Positions 32,580 through 44,830 are shown, numbered from the stretch's first letter. The stretch: DNA of 64,000 bases from Tricholoma matsutake (GCA_026075535.2 AP026545.1:6634001-6698000); one strand, 5' to 3'. A program made the numbers and translations. The notes: generated by a model from the letters alone, not told the origin.

Positions 32580-32854
32580 GTAAACTTTGCACTCCCCCCC
32601 ATATTCCTATCGGAGTCCTAGGAGTCTGAGTTTTCCAATAAGAGTCCAATCAGAATCCAATAGGAGTCCTACTAGTCCAACACTAGTCCTAGGAGTCCAA
32701 TTGGAATGTATCTTGATGACCATGTACTTTTATTTCCAAGAAATTCCTAGTAAATTCCGAGTAAAGTCCTATGCAATTCCAACAGGTAGTAGTCGGAATA
32801 CCACACCATTTCGGAAGACTTAACTTGATGAAAGTGCTTACAAGATAAATAGGC

Positions 32855-32934
32855 AGAGCAGGAATTGAACTCTAGACCTTGGGATATAAGTGACACTACC
32901 AAACAAGTGCTCAACCAGTTGAGCCACAGGAGCA
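32855..32934 (-). other. tRNA-like Pol III box pair, left end of X1
   Basis: Minus strand: A-box-like TGGCTCAACTGG (32915-32926) and B-box-like AGTTCAATTCC (32861-32871). A D-arm-like GGCTC-loop-GAGC fold is visible, but acceptor and anticodon stems do not form a real tRNA. It points out of the element. Confidence 0.6.
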
Positions 32935-33029
32935 TTAATAAATATGTAATATAAAGTCCATTTAAAGCACTTAGGATTAGTTCACTTATTTTTAACCTCT
33001 CTCACAAGAGCTCGAAAAAAAATTGTTGA

Positions 33030-33185
33030 GCCCTCGCATCTTCATGAGGGAGTAGATTACTAATATAGATTTTTAACAAAACCCCCACGCAAACGCAAGG
33101 GGGAGAATTAATTATACTATTTAATTATACTATTTTAAATTCTACAAAAAAAACCCACCCCCCCATTTTGCGGGGGGGAGGGGGT
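33030..33185. repeat. GC-rich hairpin array of X1
   Basis: Three imperfect inverted units of the type CCCTCGC...GAGGG and ACCCCCACG...AAGGGGG, separated by A/T-rich spacers. Matches the five-unit array of X2 at 54815-55087. Confidence 0.75.
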
Positions 33186-33342
33186 GGTGGTGCATCATGT
33201 TGGCTGTCTCGTCAGCCCTGTCCCATTGTTTCCCCTCCCTCTCGTCTCCGTCATGTCTCGCCTCCCTCACCTCGCCTCCCCCATGGCTTCCTCCCCTTCC
33301 TCATCTCCCATCCCTCGTCGTTCCACCCACCATCCACCCCAC

Positions 33343-33682
33343 GAGCAGTTGCTCATGAGGCTGGTGGTGGGTGGTGCGTTGTATGTTGGTGGCAGCGTTT
33401 GTCCATCGTCTCCCCTTCTGGTCATTGTTTCCCTTTCCCCTTGTCATTTCATCACCCTTGTCGTTCATCCCCCTCATCGTCTGCGCCCACGAACCACCCT
33501 ACGGGCAGCTGCTCATAGGCATGTCATTTGGTGCCATCGTCGTCCCTCCACGCTGTTCCCGTGTTCTCGCACCCCATATACACCCCACGAGCAGTCGCTC
33601 ATAGCAGTGATGGGGGGTGCTGGATGTCATTGGTGTCGTGGGGGGTCCATGCACTCACGATCCACCCTACGAGCAGCAGCTC
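33343..33682. repeat. Four dispersed GAGCAGTTGCTC-type palindromes in X1
   Basis: At 33343-33354, 33503-33514, 33589-33600 and 33671-33682, each preceded by CCACCCYACG and followed by RTRAGG/ATAGG. The spacers between them are unlike each other, so only the palindrome block is conserved. Confidence 0.8.
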
Positions 33683-33921
33683 ATAGGCATGGGGTGGGTG
33701 CATTGTCAGTTCGTCAGTGACGTGGCTCGAGGGGAGGGGTCAGGTGGTGCTTACCGGGCGGGTATGCCCCTTCTGGGGTCTCCTGGTGTTGCTCCCCGTG
33801 CTCTTGACCATGATTGATACCCTCACATCCTGTTTTGATGGGGAGGAGGGGGGTTGCCAGGGGCATCGTTGGATGTGGGTTTGGCTCGTGTCAGTCCGTC
33901 GTTACTCATGTAGATTAGAAC

Positions 33922-34010
33922 CTAGAAACGATTGTAACAGCGGCCGTATTGTTATTAAAAATGAATTAGTTAGTTTACAAAAGTAAAAAACAAATGAAAA
34001 AAAAACTTAC
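33922..34010 (-). other. Intron-like cassette of X1 (89 nt)
   Basis: Minus strand: GTAAGTTTTTTTTTC donor, AACTAACTAATTC branch-like site, TTTCTAG acceptor, then GTTCTAATCTAC. Confidence 0.7.
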
Positions 34011-34289
34011 TATGGCCCAAACGACGATTGCATCGTTTGGGCATCATTCGGCATTGAAACCAGTCGTTTCTGGTCTTGGGGGCTCATCTAGAGATGGGGG
34101 TGAAGTGGGAGTGGTGGGAGTTGCTGGGTTGAGGTGGTTGAGGTGGGGGGGATGGAGGTGGCATGCTTGTCATTGTTGGTGGTGGTGGTGGGAGTTGATG
34201 AGCTGGCAGGTGTGATGACGTGGCTATGTGCTTTGTCATCACACCTGTGGGAATGGTATGTAGTGTAGTATGATCACTTACCTGTAATG

Positions 34290-34362
34290 ATTGTTTAGCC
34301 TAATGGTATTGTTGTCAGTTTACACTTACATAATCTTCTGTAGTCAAGTGTTCAATTCTCAT
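34290..34362 (+). other. tRNA-like Pol III box pair, right end of X1
   Basis: A-box-like TTAGCCTAATGG (34295-34306) and B-box-like GTGTTCAATTCTC (about 34348-34360), then a T run (TTAATTTTT) that could stop Pol III. It points outward. Confidence 0.55.
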
Positions 34363-34682
34363 CTGTGTGTTTAATTTTTCATACTATATTACTAAGCAAG
34401 GCTGCTTTCATTCCTATCGGAATCCTATGTTGTCTGATGTCTTAGCATAACTTCGGACTAGTCCTATGTGATTTCTATGATTGGAAATTCCTGGGAAATT
34501 CTGATAGTCCGATCGGACTCTGATTGGACTACATTGGACTGGACTAGGACTAAATGTGCCATTTCATGTCAATTTGGCTGGTGAAAATGACATCGGAATA
34601 TGGTTGGATTCCAATTGGAGTCCAATTGGAATCATCAGAATCATCAGATTCCTATAGGAATACAGGGGGGAGTGTAAAGACC

Positions 34683-36085
34683 TCAAAATGCGAACTGTAT
34701 GCAGAATGGATCAACTGCCTTTGTCATGTTATTGACAAGAATGGCATACATGTGGACACCAACAAACTCTCTCATATCAGGGAATGGCAAACACCACAGA
34801 ACTACAATGACATCCAACATTTTGTAGGCTTGGTAAACTACTTAGCCAACTTCCTACTGGATATCATGGATTATATGGGGCCCTTATTGGCTATGACACA
34901 AAATGGAACCCCCTTCCATTGGCGACTGATTCACCAATGTTGCTTTGACATGATCAAACAAATATGCTGCAAGACACCAATCATTGCACCTATCAACCCC
35001 AAACGCCAGGATGAACCGATCTGGGTGATATGCAACACATCTAAATCAGGCATAGAAGCGATGGATGGTCAAGGACCTACATGGCAAGGATGCTGCCCCA
35101 CAGGATTTATGTCAAAGAAATTTACCATTGCCCAACACAACTATGCCGTGCATGAGTTGGAAACTCTTGTGATCCTCGAGGCATTATTGAAATGGGAGGA
35201 TAAACTAATTGGATATCGGGTACACATTATTATGGACCACAAGGCACTTGAGTTCTTTCAAACTCAATCAAACCTCACCAGTAGACAATGGAGATGGACA
35301 GATTATCTTTCTCAGTTTGACTTTGACATCACATACATTAAAGGCAAACTCAATAATGTCACTGACTGCCTCTCATGGTATTATGAAAGTGATACTATGG
35401 CTGATGTTCATCAACCATACAAATATGTACAAGCTGATGCTCACATTGATCCCACCGGGGACGACCTACCCAAGCAATGTTACCAGGAAGTCACATCAAA
35501 AGTAATTGAGTTACGAGCCATCCACAGCACAGAGACCTGCTGTAGTAAATGATTACAAGAGCAACAGGAGACTCAAGACATGGAAGCCAAACTTATGGAT
35601 GAAGCTAACCAACACATAATCAATAGTATGTCTAATGCAGCGGAAGCTCCATCCATATCTGAGAAATTATCCGAGAAGTCCACCCCATCATTGTATGGTG
35701 ATGATCTCACACTAGCCAAGGCACTATTTGAATGAACAGCAGATACTACCCCAATAAATTGGGGAAACAAAGAGTTCATTAAATGGATTCAATCTGGATA
35801 CAAGGAGGATAAGTTATTCAAACTTATCCTAGACAAACCAACCAAATACCCAGATTTCACTGTCAAGAATGATCTTATTTGGCAAACCAACCAACACTTT
35901 GATGAAGTCGTGTGTATCCCCCATAATTGAGATATGATAACTCAAATACTAGATCAAGGGCATGCAACACTTGGGCACTTTGGGGACCAACAAACAAATG
36001 AATACATTTGACAATGGTATTGGAGGCCGCTCATGAACAAAGATATATACATGAATTCTGTCGGACATGTGAATCATGCCAACGC
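34683..36085 (+). pseudogene. pol: Gypsy E RNase H and integrase start
   Basis: The plus frame from KCELYAEWINCLCHVIDKNG is open to 35552. It covers the RT connection (FVGLVNYLANFL), the RNase H core (FMSKKFTIAQHNYAVHELET, HIIMDHKALEFFQ) and its tail (SQFDFDITYIKGKLNNVTD). After a TGA at 35550 it continues with further stops towards an integrase zinc region (LGHFGDQQTNEY) and ends at the gypsy D LTR. Confidence 0.85.
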
Positions 36086-37101
36086 TGATAGGTCCACCTT
36101 GTGCTCTAAGCTCTGGGAACATTTCCAAAATGCATCGACACATCACCACACATGCTCCCAACCCATACAAACCCCTACAAACCCCTACAAACCCCATGAA
36201 ACCACTCCAAAACAATTTTGTAGCACTTTGAACGATTTCGAATGACTTTGACTGACTTTGCAACACTTCAAGCAAGTTCAAATGACTTTGCAGCACCTCG
36301 AACACCTTTGGCCACTGTATGCCTATCATACTGCCATTCAGACACATGCAACACACATTGTATGAGTTAGTGCATCACATATCAAGCACCACCAGACATG
36401 AGGAGATACAACACTGGGCTTTTAGAACATGATTGTGGCACTTTGATGTTTTGATGATATATTGGATCAACAGGACAGGTACCCTTAATACATTGTGACT
36501 CTATATGCTTCCCTTCTCATTGTCTCCCATTTATTTTATGATTTGGAAAGTTCTTTATTGTTTTATATCTTGCATCATGTAGTCCTCATGTTTTATTTCC
36601 TTTTAAGTAACATCTCTTCCAAACATATATAGCCTTGTACTAGCTACTTAGAAGGAGAGAACAGATTGTCCTCTCACATCTATCATCTGATTTAAGAGCC
36701 ACTCTCTTGAGTCCAAGCCTATTGTCTCAGTCCTGAAGTTTAGCAGATTACCGCAAACTTCCTCAAACTTTCCATATTATCTTCTTGAAATTATCGTCTA
36801 TTGTCTATCCCCTCTAGAAACCTTTCTGCATCTCTATCATCTATCCTCAGCATCCGTCAAAACCATCCTCATTCTCTACAAGCCTCTCGAACATCCTCGA
36901 ATTCTCTTCAAAGCACTTTGCAGAGCTTCATATGCCCTCAAACTTCTTCAAATATCATCGGACCCCCTTGAACTTAGTTCCCCCATCCTTGGATAACAGT
37001 GGTGATATTTAGTACCACCTCACAACCTTCCTCTAACTTGTGTAATACCATTTGAGACCTTTTAGTGGGTTTTGTTTGGGTTTCTGGGTTGAGCATCATC
37101 A
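36086..37101 (+). repeat. 5' LTR of gypsy D
   Basis: About 1016 bp, starts TGATAGGTCCACC and ends GAGCATCATCA, the reverse of the gypsy C LTR with clear divergence and some shortening. Confidence 0.9.
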
Positions 37102-37139
37102 TTTTGGAGCCCACTGGGAGGGGTTTCTAAATCATTTCA

Positions 37140-37806
37140 TTGCCTAATCCATCTCAAATCTCCTGGCTTAGGCCAACACAAGCTAGAAACCTTTGCATTG
37201 ATACTCGCCATGCCTTCAAATCCCTCGAACAATCGGGAGATATTCTAATCCCAGTTTCCAAAGCAGAATCTACTCATCGTCGACTATTCCCTTCACCTAT
37301 CTCATCACCTTATTTTAATGAGCTCGAATTGCTTTTCTCAGCATGCAATGTTATGAACTCCAAAGAAATGAAGAAGCATGCTATTGGTATTTACAATGCA
37401 AATGATTTGGGATTATATTTTTGGTCATTCTATAACATCACAAAGTTTTTATCTACTAAAGGCAGGATTTCCAATGCTGAACAAAGCAGAGCCTTCGTTC
37501 GTGGTTTCCAACCAGGTTTATGGGCTAGAATTGCCTGATGACTCAAACTAAAATTCCCTGATCACTATCCTGATGACCCCTACCCACTCGACGATATCCA
37601 TGCAGCAGCAAAATTTGTTCTAGCAGGATCTATCGATTTGGACTCAACATCACTACTCAGTTCACATTCCTCAGCATCTTTGGCAATACCAACAACCTTG
37701 ACCTCTTCTCCTCAGATTAAATCGGAAGATCTTATGACAATTCTCAAGAAATTTGCAGCCACTCTCATAACCGCTTTAGCAGGATTGAAGACCATGAACA
37801 CTACTT
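37140..37806 (+). pseudogene. gag: Gypsy D gag (internally deleted)
   Basis: The frame joins PYFNELELLFSACNVMNSKE directly to HAIGIYNANDLGLYFWSF. Compared with gypsy C, about 70 codons between the two blocks are lost. RISNAEQSRAFVRGFQPGL and a TGA follow at 37537. The remainder runs on out of frame. Confidence 0.75.
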
Positions 37807-38386
37807 GAACTAACAGTGGATTTTGTTCAGACTAGCTCGAAACTTTAGTTTGCATCTTTTGTGGGCTTATGGGACATTTCATTAGTGACTGCTTGGTTTG
37901 CCAATCATCAACAAAGGAAAGTGTAAGAAGAACACTGAAGGCAAAATCATTCTTCCAAATGGTCAATTTACTCCTCAAAACATCCCCACAAGGACAGGAT
38001 TGATGAATGGACTTGATGAAACCCTCCGTCTAACATTACCCCTTCACTAATGTATAATATCACACGTTCAACAGTTTCTTTGACACCATCCAGAGGTGTT
38101 TACCAAATTACCGACCTATCTACAACAGCCAAAGATCATATTGTGAAACTCAAACAAGAGCTATATGCCTTATGAAGTGGTAGACCCTTTACACAAACTG
38201 ATCCAAATGTGCCAACAGTTCCTACCTCTTGGCCTTCGATCCCTCAAATCCCTGCACCAGTCAAATGATCCATCCCACAAGTACCAGCACCATCTATTTC
38301 ATCCACAGCAACCAATCTACCTACTTCAAATTTGGCACCATCTTTGACCTCTGAAACACCATCACAACCAGTAATACATCCCTACA

Positions 38387-41300
38387 ATGGCACTAAGGAA
38401 AATTCGTATCTACCTCCTCTTTGCATCGACAGGAAAAGCAAAAGACAAAGATGGCCCATCATACCATACCCAAGCCCCAGTTCAAAAAGACAAAATCACC
38501 AAAGATGTCTTCACCCAATCAATGAAAACCCTGATTATCACTCTAACTCCCAAAGAACTACTTTCACTATCACCCAAAGTTCATACAAAATGGAAGGAAC
38601 AGGTCACATCGCATTGTATCAAGCAACTCGAAGGAAATAACGCTATGAATCTTCTTAACAATAATATTTTCATAATTGATGACCCTTACAAAACTTATAT
38701 TAGCAGTCTTCGTCCTGGAGAAGTACCCAAACCTTTCATTGCAGCAAAGGAATCCCATTCCATTCAATCAGTTATTATAAACATCAATGGCAGAAACCCA
38801 GTCAAAAGTGTTGTCGATCCTGGTTCATTGATCATCACAATGTCTGAAGAAGTTTGTCACAAACTCGGTCTCACCTATGATCCTTCCATACACATCCCTC
38901 TACAATCGGCTAACAGTGGCATTGACCAAAGTCTAGGTTTAGCATGGAACGTACCTTGCAAAGTCGGTAGTATCACCCTCTACATGCAAATCCACATCAT
39001 TTGAGATCCAGCCTATGACATTCTGCTCGGACGACCATTCGATGTTCTCACAGAAAGTACAGTGAAGAATTATTGAAGCGAAGCACAAACAATTACCATT
39101 TTCAATCCAAATTCAACATGATCTTGCGCTATTCTGACTATTCCCCGATCTAATCATTGAAGAAGAGTAGTTCGTGAGGATTTTTGCAACTAGAGGATAA
39201 AATCTCGGAGAATAACCAGTGCACTCTCATCCTTTCTTTTGACCACTCTAATTTTTCTATAACTATTGAGTACACTGTGAACATTCCTGATATGGACTCC
39301 TCGAACTCCTCAAATGCTCTTTCTTATCCCTCAATTCTTGCAAACTTATATTTAATGGCTAGCCACCAGTATGCAATGTTTTTATTGGCCTCGATGGCCA
39401 CCCCTATACACGATTCTACTATCATTTCCCCTCCTGATGTCTCATCAACCGACTCCCTATACCCAATCTTTGCAGCCTCGAAGAAGAAATACAAACTGGT
39501 CGCACAGAAGGTCCAACCAGTTATTACCGAACTACCTGATCATTTTTGCATTATTCAAACAATCACTGGTGACCCCCTTGAGAATATGCCAAAACTCAAT
39601 CCTCATCCCCCATTGTTTATCCCCTCTCCCCGATATACTCTTGAATGGAAAGCTATTATCGACAAAAACCATCTGGGCGATTTCCTTTAGCCCAAAGAAT
39701 GAAACCTCATGCACACTTTATTCAAAATCATGAAACTGGTTTTGGATGGACCGAACAAGAACAAGGAAGTTTTTGCCCCAACTTCTTCCCTCCTATAGAA
39801 TTCCCCATCATTCCTCATACTCCTTGGGTCGAACGTAATATCCCTATACCTCCTGGTCTGTACAAACAGATCTGTGAAATGCTGAAAAAGAAGATAGACG
39901 CAGGAGTATACAAGTTGTTGAACTCATTGTATCGATCACAATGGTTTTGCATTGCGAAGAAAGATGCAAAATCACTTTGAATTGTCCACAGTCTAGAACC
40001 ACTAAACCAATTAATGATTCAGCACTCTGGCATTGTCCCGATCCCCGAGCATCTAGCTGAACAGTTTGGGGGACATGCTTGCGGAGGAATGTTAGATCTC
40101 TATTAACATTTGATGAAAGGAAAGTTGCAGAATCATCTTGCGATCTAACAATGTTTCAGACACCTTTCGGAGCACTTCATATCATTACCCTACCCATGGG
40201 TTGGACAAACTCAGTTCCAATCTTACACAATGATGTCACATTCATCCTACAACCTGAAATCCCTTATATCACAATCCCTTACATCGACGACACACCCGTT
40301 AAGGGCCCAAAATTGGAATATTGAATGATTGGAGGGTCTTACAAAATGATCACCGATAATCCAGGCATTCAATGCTTCGTCTGTAAACATTTTGGGAATC
40401 TAAATCGCATAGTCCAACGCATGAAGTATTGCAGAGGAACATTTTCTGGTCCGAAACTATACCTTTGTGTTCCCGAAATAATCATTTTAGGGCATCGATG
40501 CAACATTGAAGGTCGTATAGCTGATCCTACTCGCATCGAAGTTGTTAGCAAATGGGGACCTTGTAAAACCCTTACCCAAAGTCAAGGCATTTTTAGGAAC
40601 TATTGGAGTTTGTCGTATCTTTATTCAAAACTTTGCTCAATGTGCTACAGCTCTAATACACCTTACACAAAAAGATGTCCCTTTCAAATTCGGACTGAAG
40701 CAAATCACAGCACAGAAAGACCTGAAGCAAGCACTCATCAATTCCCCAGCAATTCATGCTATTGACTACTCATCTGATGCCCCAGTCATCCTATCTGTGG
40801 ACACTTCCCACATTGCAGTTGGTTTCTTCCTCTCTCAGTGCAACTCCAATGATCCCTGAAGGCGTTACTATAGTTGATTTGGATCGATTATGCTTAACGA
40901 TCACGAATCTCGATTTTCGCAAGCTAAACTCGAAATCTACGGACTCTATTGTGCTCTTGGTGCACTATGACTTTATCTCATCGGCGTATGAAATTTTATG
41001 GTTGAAGTTGATGCAAGATATATCAAAGGAATGTTAGCGAATCCCGATATTGCACCAAGTGCCAGTATCAATCATTGGATTGTCTCGATTCTCACATTTC
41101 ACTTCACACTAGTTCATGTCGCAGGTACACATCATGGTCCAGATGGACTTTTGAGACATCCTCCACAAGACGAAGATGACCAGTTTGATAATGAAAACGA
41201 TTTCAGAGATTGGATCAACCGACTTCACAGTTTCGTACATCAAATCAATCCTATGATGACTTGTCCCTTTCCTTCCCATTGAATCTTGACACTCTCCCTC

Positions 41301-41905
41301 TCTTCAGATATCAGTAAGGGGGAGGATCTCACCTACAATGATGTCCCATGAACAAACAATGCGAAGAAAGATGATGAACAATTACTTCGAGTTAGGAAGT
41401 GGTTAGAAGACTTGGTACAACCCCCAGATTTATCAGATTCCGAATACACTACCTTTATCCAATACTGCACCGAATTCTTCTTAGATTCTGGCAAACTATG
41501 GAGAAAGGACTCTCACAGAGCTCACAAGATTGTCACAATTCCCGAACATTGTCTAGAAATTATTCATGCAGCTCACGACGATATTGGACACAAGATGGTC
41601 TTTGCTACAAAATCAGTTATTTCCCTATGATTCTGGTGGCCAAACATGAAAGCCGACATTGCATGGTTTATTCATACTTGCCACATCTGCCAAATTCAAC
41701 AAACTTGAAACCTCCTTATTCCACCTACAGTCACCACTCCAGCTCCCCTTTTTGGCAAGGTTTACATTGATAATATGCAAATGCCTCTTTCGGAAGGATT
41801 CAAGTATATCATACAAGGTCGATGTTTGCTAACAACCTATCCCGAATGGCAAAATCTTCGACAAGAAAATGCCATGACCATTGGAAATTGGATCTTTGAA
41901 GACAA
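38387..41905 (+). pseudogene. pol: Gypsy D pol: protease, RT, RNase H, partial integrase
   Basis: Protease VVDPGSLIITMSEEV (near 38815), RT from about 39640 with GVYKLLNSLYRSQWFCIAKKD and catalytic YIDD (40280-40291), RNase H end FTLVHVAGTHHGPDGLLRHP (near 41110-41160), integrase zinc site HDDIGHK, then CHIC near 41690, and a frame that is lost near FEDKL at 41905. Several stops, many of them TGA, and at least four frame changes. Confidence 0.85.
41306..41327 (+). other. Central polypurine tract of gypsy D
   Basis: CAGTAAGGGGGAGGAT, identical to both tracts of gypsy C, between RNase H and integrase. Confidence 0.75.
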
Positions 41906-42412
41906 GCTGTATCAGGTGCATCAATCACACTTGCGAGCTGGACGGTTTCAGGATCTCTATTGCAAAACAGATCATGAATGTTTACGATGATTGGATACTC
42001 TCGGAGAACCTGTGGCCATACCACAATGGGACAGTTGGTGGTGCCCCACCTATCACAACATCACTCACATTCAGTATTTGATGGGCTGTGAGGATGATGG
42101 GATGGATAAGTCATGCTTCTTGGATTTCAAATGGCTCCCAGCCAGTGCATCAGCCATGCCCCATGAGCTTACTGGAAAAATGCTGTGGCCCTGAGGGCTA
42201 CCTCTAACACAAGCCCCACCATGTAGACCACCACCCTAATTGGCACGTAACACGTTGAGTAGTTATACTCAATGAACCTTCAATGGCATGCAGGACTGGA
42301 GTGATGATGATGAGGGCACTTTCAATTTTTATGCTTCCCTTTCAAAAACATCTTTCTATGTCAACTGACTTCCTATCCTGGAGGCAATCTCAAATGGGGG
42401 TATGTAACAGAT
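41906..42412 (+). pseudogene. 3' end of another LTR element, unrecognised coding remnant
   Basis: A plus frame (about 41991-42194) reads DTLGEPVAIPQWDSWWCPTY and ends HELTGKMLWP, with no match that I know. A purine tract CAAATGGGGGTA lies directly before the LTR at 42413, so this is the 3' internal end of a plus-oriented LTR element fused to truncated gypsy D. It could be the tail of gypsy E. Confidence 0.45.
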
Positions 42413-42583
42413 ACCTCTTACATATGACTTGGCCCCTGGGCCTATCTTAGTTATTTGTTGATAGTTGTTTACCAGTAACTACTTTTTACTTACAACGTAC
42501 ACGACATAGCAACCAACTATACTGGATTCTGCTCTGTTAGGTGCAATGTAAGTCTCAAGTATTCTAAGCTAGTAACTGTTACA
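42413..42583 (+). repeat. 171-bp LTR
   Basis: Starts TGTAACAGATACC and ends GTAACTGTTACA, so the ends are an inverted TGTAACAG pair. It follows a polypurine tract. No partner LTR was found in the window. Confidence 0.65.
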
Positions 42584-43041
42584 GTGCCCTTCCTGCTCCA
42601 GTGCTTGGTTATGTTTTTGTGGCCACTGTTTCACTCATTTTGCCATACAAACCTTGTGAATTGACCCATGAGCACATCAGTGCTTGCACATCCTCGGAAT
42701 GACATGTGATCCCTTTGGGAAAGTGGAAGTGGAGACAGTGAGGAGGCCATTTGATGCTTGGTCAAGTGGTTGTCGACATTGTTGATCACAACAATTGAAA
42801 CTCATCATTGTTGTCATGATGTCATCTGATCATATGATGTTCACCAATACAATGTGTCGGTACTTAGTGAGTTGTTACTTATGTCTAATCTGTAAAACAT
42901 TGACAAACCCAATTCCCTTAGTTTGGATCAACTTAAGTCCCCATGCTCCAGGTTGCAGTTCCTCTATGGCCCATGTTCACCAATCAATTGCATATGTCCC
43001 TACCTCAGTCTAACCACTCCTCGCAGTCCAATAAGCAGATA
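42584..43041. other. No recognised gene
   Basis: No long frame on either strand, no repeat recognised. Possibly the flank of the 171-bp LTR. Confidence 0.5.
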
Positions 43042-43409
43042 GTGTTGCTGCAACCAGCTTGGGCCCTTTTTGTATTTTGGAAATAACTGGACACCATATG
43101 CTCCAACTCCTTAGTGTTGAGGGAAGACCCATTGACTTTTGAGGTCATGGATCTTTTTGAATATTTGCCAAAATTTATAAAATTAATTGGAGTTGTTATC
43201 ACCATTGACTCATTTTTTTCCTGGTCAGCTTGAAAAACTGAGTCAATGGCAATAACAACTCCAGTAAATTTCATAAATTTCTGAAAATATTCAGATAGAT
43301 CTATGACCTCAAAAGTCAATGGGTCTTTCCTCAACACGAAGCAGTTGGTGTACATGGTGTCCAGTTATTTTCAAAATACAAAAAGGGCCCAAGCTGGTTG
43401 CAGCAACAC
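43042..43409. mobile_element. Fold-back MITE, 368 bp, TA duplication
   Basis: Nearly the whole element is one inverted repeat: arms of about 180 bp starting GTGTTGCTGCAACCAG on both strands around a short centre near 43220. TA flanks at 43040-43041 and 43410-43411 fit Tc1/mariner (Stowaway-like). Confidence 0.85.
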
Positions 43410-44059
43410 TAGTTTCTCACCATGCCCTATCTTTGAGTGAAGTAGATTGGACAGGAACCACAACTGAGAGCATTGTATCCCTTTGGTTAAAGCTTTGGGG
43501 AGTGAAGGTAGCACATATAGTGAACTATGTACATCACTATTGATGCAAAGAATCCATCTAATGTGGCATTCCAGTGCTTTTGATGGTGCCATGCTTGTGG
43601 GTATGTCATTCACTTTTGCATATCCTTTATGCTCATAACAGTTTCCCAACATTCTTGTCTACCTTCCTTACATCCTTGAGGGCCTCCCAGCAGGCTGTAT
43701 GGCAATGCACAGGTATGCAACAGTACACTTCCCATTGCAACTTATTGCTAATGCCTCTCTCTATTGACAGAATGAAAGAATGACATACAATGATACAGCA
43801 GCATCAGGGGAGGGGAATTGCAGGGGTAACAGAGAAGCAGCGAGGATATGGGGAGGTACAGATGCAATTAGAATACTTGCATTAATGTGAAATAATGTTT
43901 ATCAATGTAAGAAAATGCATATTAGTGCATTCTCATACATCAAGAAACATTAGCTGTATCACAATGTGAGGTAACATAAGAAAATGTACCTGTATCTATT
44001 ATTTCAATCTGTATGCATTAACTTACATTAGGATACAGTTAATGTGAGATAATGTTAGT
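43410..44059. other. No recognised gene; A/T-rich stretch
   Basis: A minus frame (43652 to 43411) reads as ordinary protein (LPSLPKALTKGIQCSQLW) but is short and unfamiliar. 43860-44055 is A/T-rich with repeated TTAATGTGA and GTGAGATAATGTT motifs. Confidence 0.4.
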
Positions 44060-44830
44060 TAATATATGGATTCCTTACTGGGCCTGATCACCCATCCACA
44101 CTTGACACTATCAACAACCTTGGTCTCCTCTATGCCAATCAAGGGCATGTCAAACATGCAGAGAGGATGCACAACTGTGCACTATCTGGAAATGAGAAGG
44201 CATTGGGACCTGATCACACATCCACACTTGGCACTGTCAACAACCTTGGTCTACTCTATGCCAATCAAGGCCGTCTCAAGATGCAGAAAGAATGTACAAC
44301 TGTGCACTACTGTACCATTTCATTCAATCCATCACCCCTTGTGATGTGTGATGACCTGTCTGAACTTTTGGTTTCGTCAGTCGCGGGTGACATTAGAAAT
44401 TTTTGTGCTGATTTTCATCAGGTAACAGCTGATTGTGGACAATTTTGTGACATTTTCCTCCAGTGGATTCATCACCTGGAGAGTGGGACACGAGACAGGT
44501 GTGACATTTTGTAAATTTGGAAAGCCTGTGACATGTGACCAACAAATTGAATGAAATGGTTAAGTATCTGGATATGAGAAGGCATTGGAAATGTGATCAC
44601 ACATCCACATGCTGACACTGTCAACAACTTTGGTCTACTGTATGCCAATCAAGGCCACCTCAAAGATGCAGAAAGAATGTTCAATTGTGCACTATCTGCA
44701 CCAGATGCTGTGAGAGTGATGCATGACTGGGTATGAGAAGGCATTTGGTCCTGATCACACATACACGCTCACCACTCTCAATACCCTTGCAAACCTCCAT
44801 CAAGAACAAGTGTTTGGGCACAGTGATGTC
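44060..44830 (+). pseudogene. TPR (kinesin light chain-like) repeat pseudogene
   Basis: Four degraded 42-residue repeats of the type GPDHTSTLGTVNNLGLLYAN followed by QGRL and a CALS-like end, at about 44080-44172, 44205-44308, 44588-44700 and 44745-44830. They change frame between and within repeats and are split by a MITE (44310-44564). In fungi this repeat type is common at the C-terminus of NB-ARC/NACHT-type proteins; no ATPase domain is present here. It is the most host-gene-like coding sequence in the window. Confidence 0.7.
44310..44564. mobile_element. TA-flanked MITE, 255 bp, in the TPR pseudogene
   Basis: Inverted ends CTGTACCATTTCATTCAAT and CTTAACCATTTCATTCAAT, with TA at 44308-44309 and 44565-44566. 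The TPR repeat consensus reads through (TGTGCACTA then TCTGG) when it is removed. Confidence 0.85.

Larger units (their letters stand above)
32580..34682 (-). mobile_element. Element X1: 2.1-kb TIR element with outward tRNA-like ends
   Basis: TCAAAATGCG is duplicated at 32570-32579 and 34683-34692 and gypsy E reads on across it. The ends are inverted around CTTTGCACTCCCCCC, with clusters of GGAGTCC/ATTCCTAT repeats inside. Next inward at both ends come tRNA-like A and B boxes pointing outward. The centre has GC-rich hairpins (33030-33185), four GAGCAGYWGCTC palindromes (33343-33682), and on the minus strand an intron cassette (33922-34010) behind a GCCCAAACGACG hairpin (34015-34042). No transposase. 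An 8-10 bp duplication fits hAT or Mutator-like enzymes; which one is open. Confidence 0.82.
22225..36085 (+). mobile_element. Gypsy E: Ty3/gypsy fragment that hosts gypsy C and X1
   Basis: Three plus-strand pieces (22225-22336, 32286-32579, 34683-36085) join into one RT-RNase H-integrase frame when gypsy C and X1 are removed. The left piece ends ICEDVARAKIHLKVDLSD and the next begins DTYEQVQVWEEDVWKTAFAT. This is the usual run K-x-D-L-x-x-A-Y-x-Q of gypsy RT. The integrase is cut by the gypsy D LTR at 36086. Confidence 0.85.
36086..41905 (+). mobile_element. Gypsy D: 3'-truncated relative of gypsy C
   Basis: Plus orientation. LTR 36086-37101, TGG-led primer site just after it, a shortened gag, protease, RT, RNase H, a central purine tract, and an integrase that stops short before the second Asp. 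No antisense gene and no 3' LTR remain. It starts inside the integrase zinc region of gypsy E. Confidence 0.88.

Noticed and set aside
43005..43355. Minus-strand frame of 116 codons
   Set aside because: Lies within the arms of the fold-back MITE.
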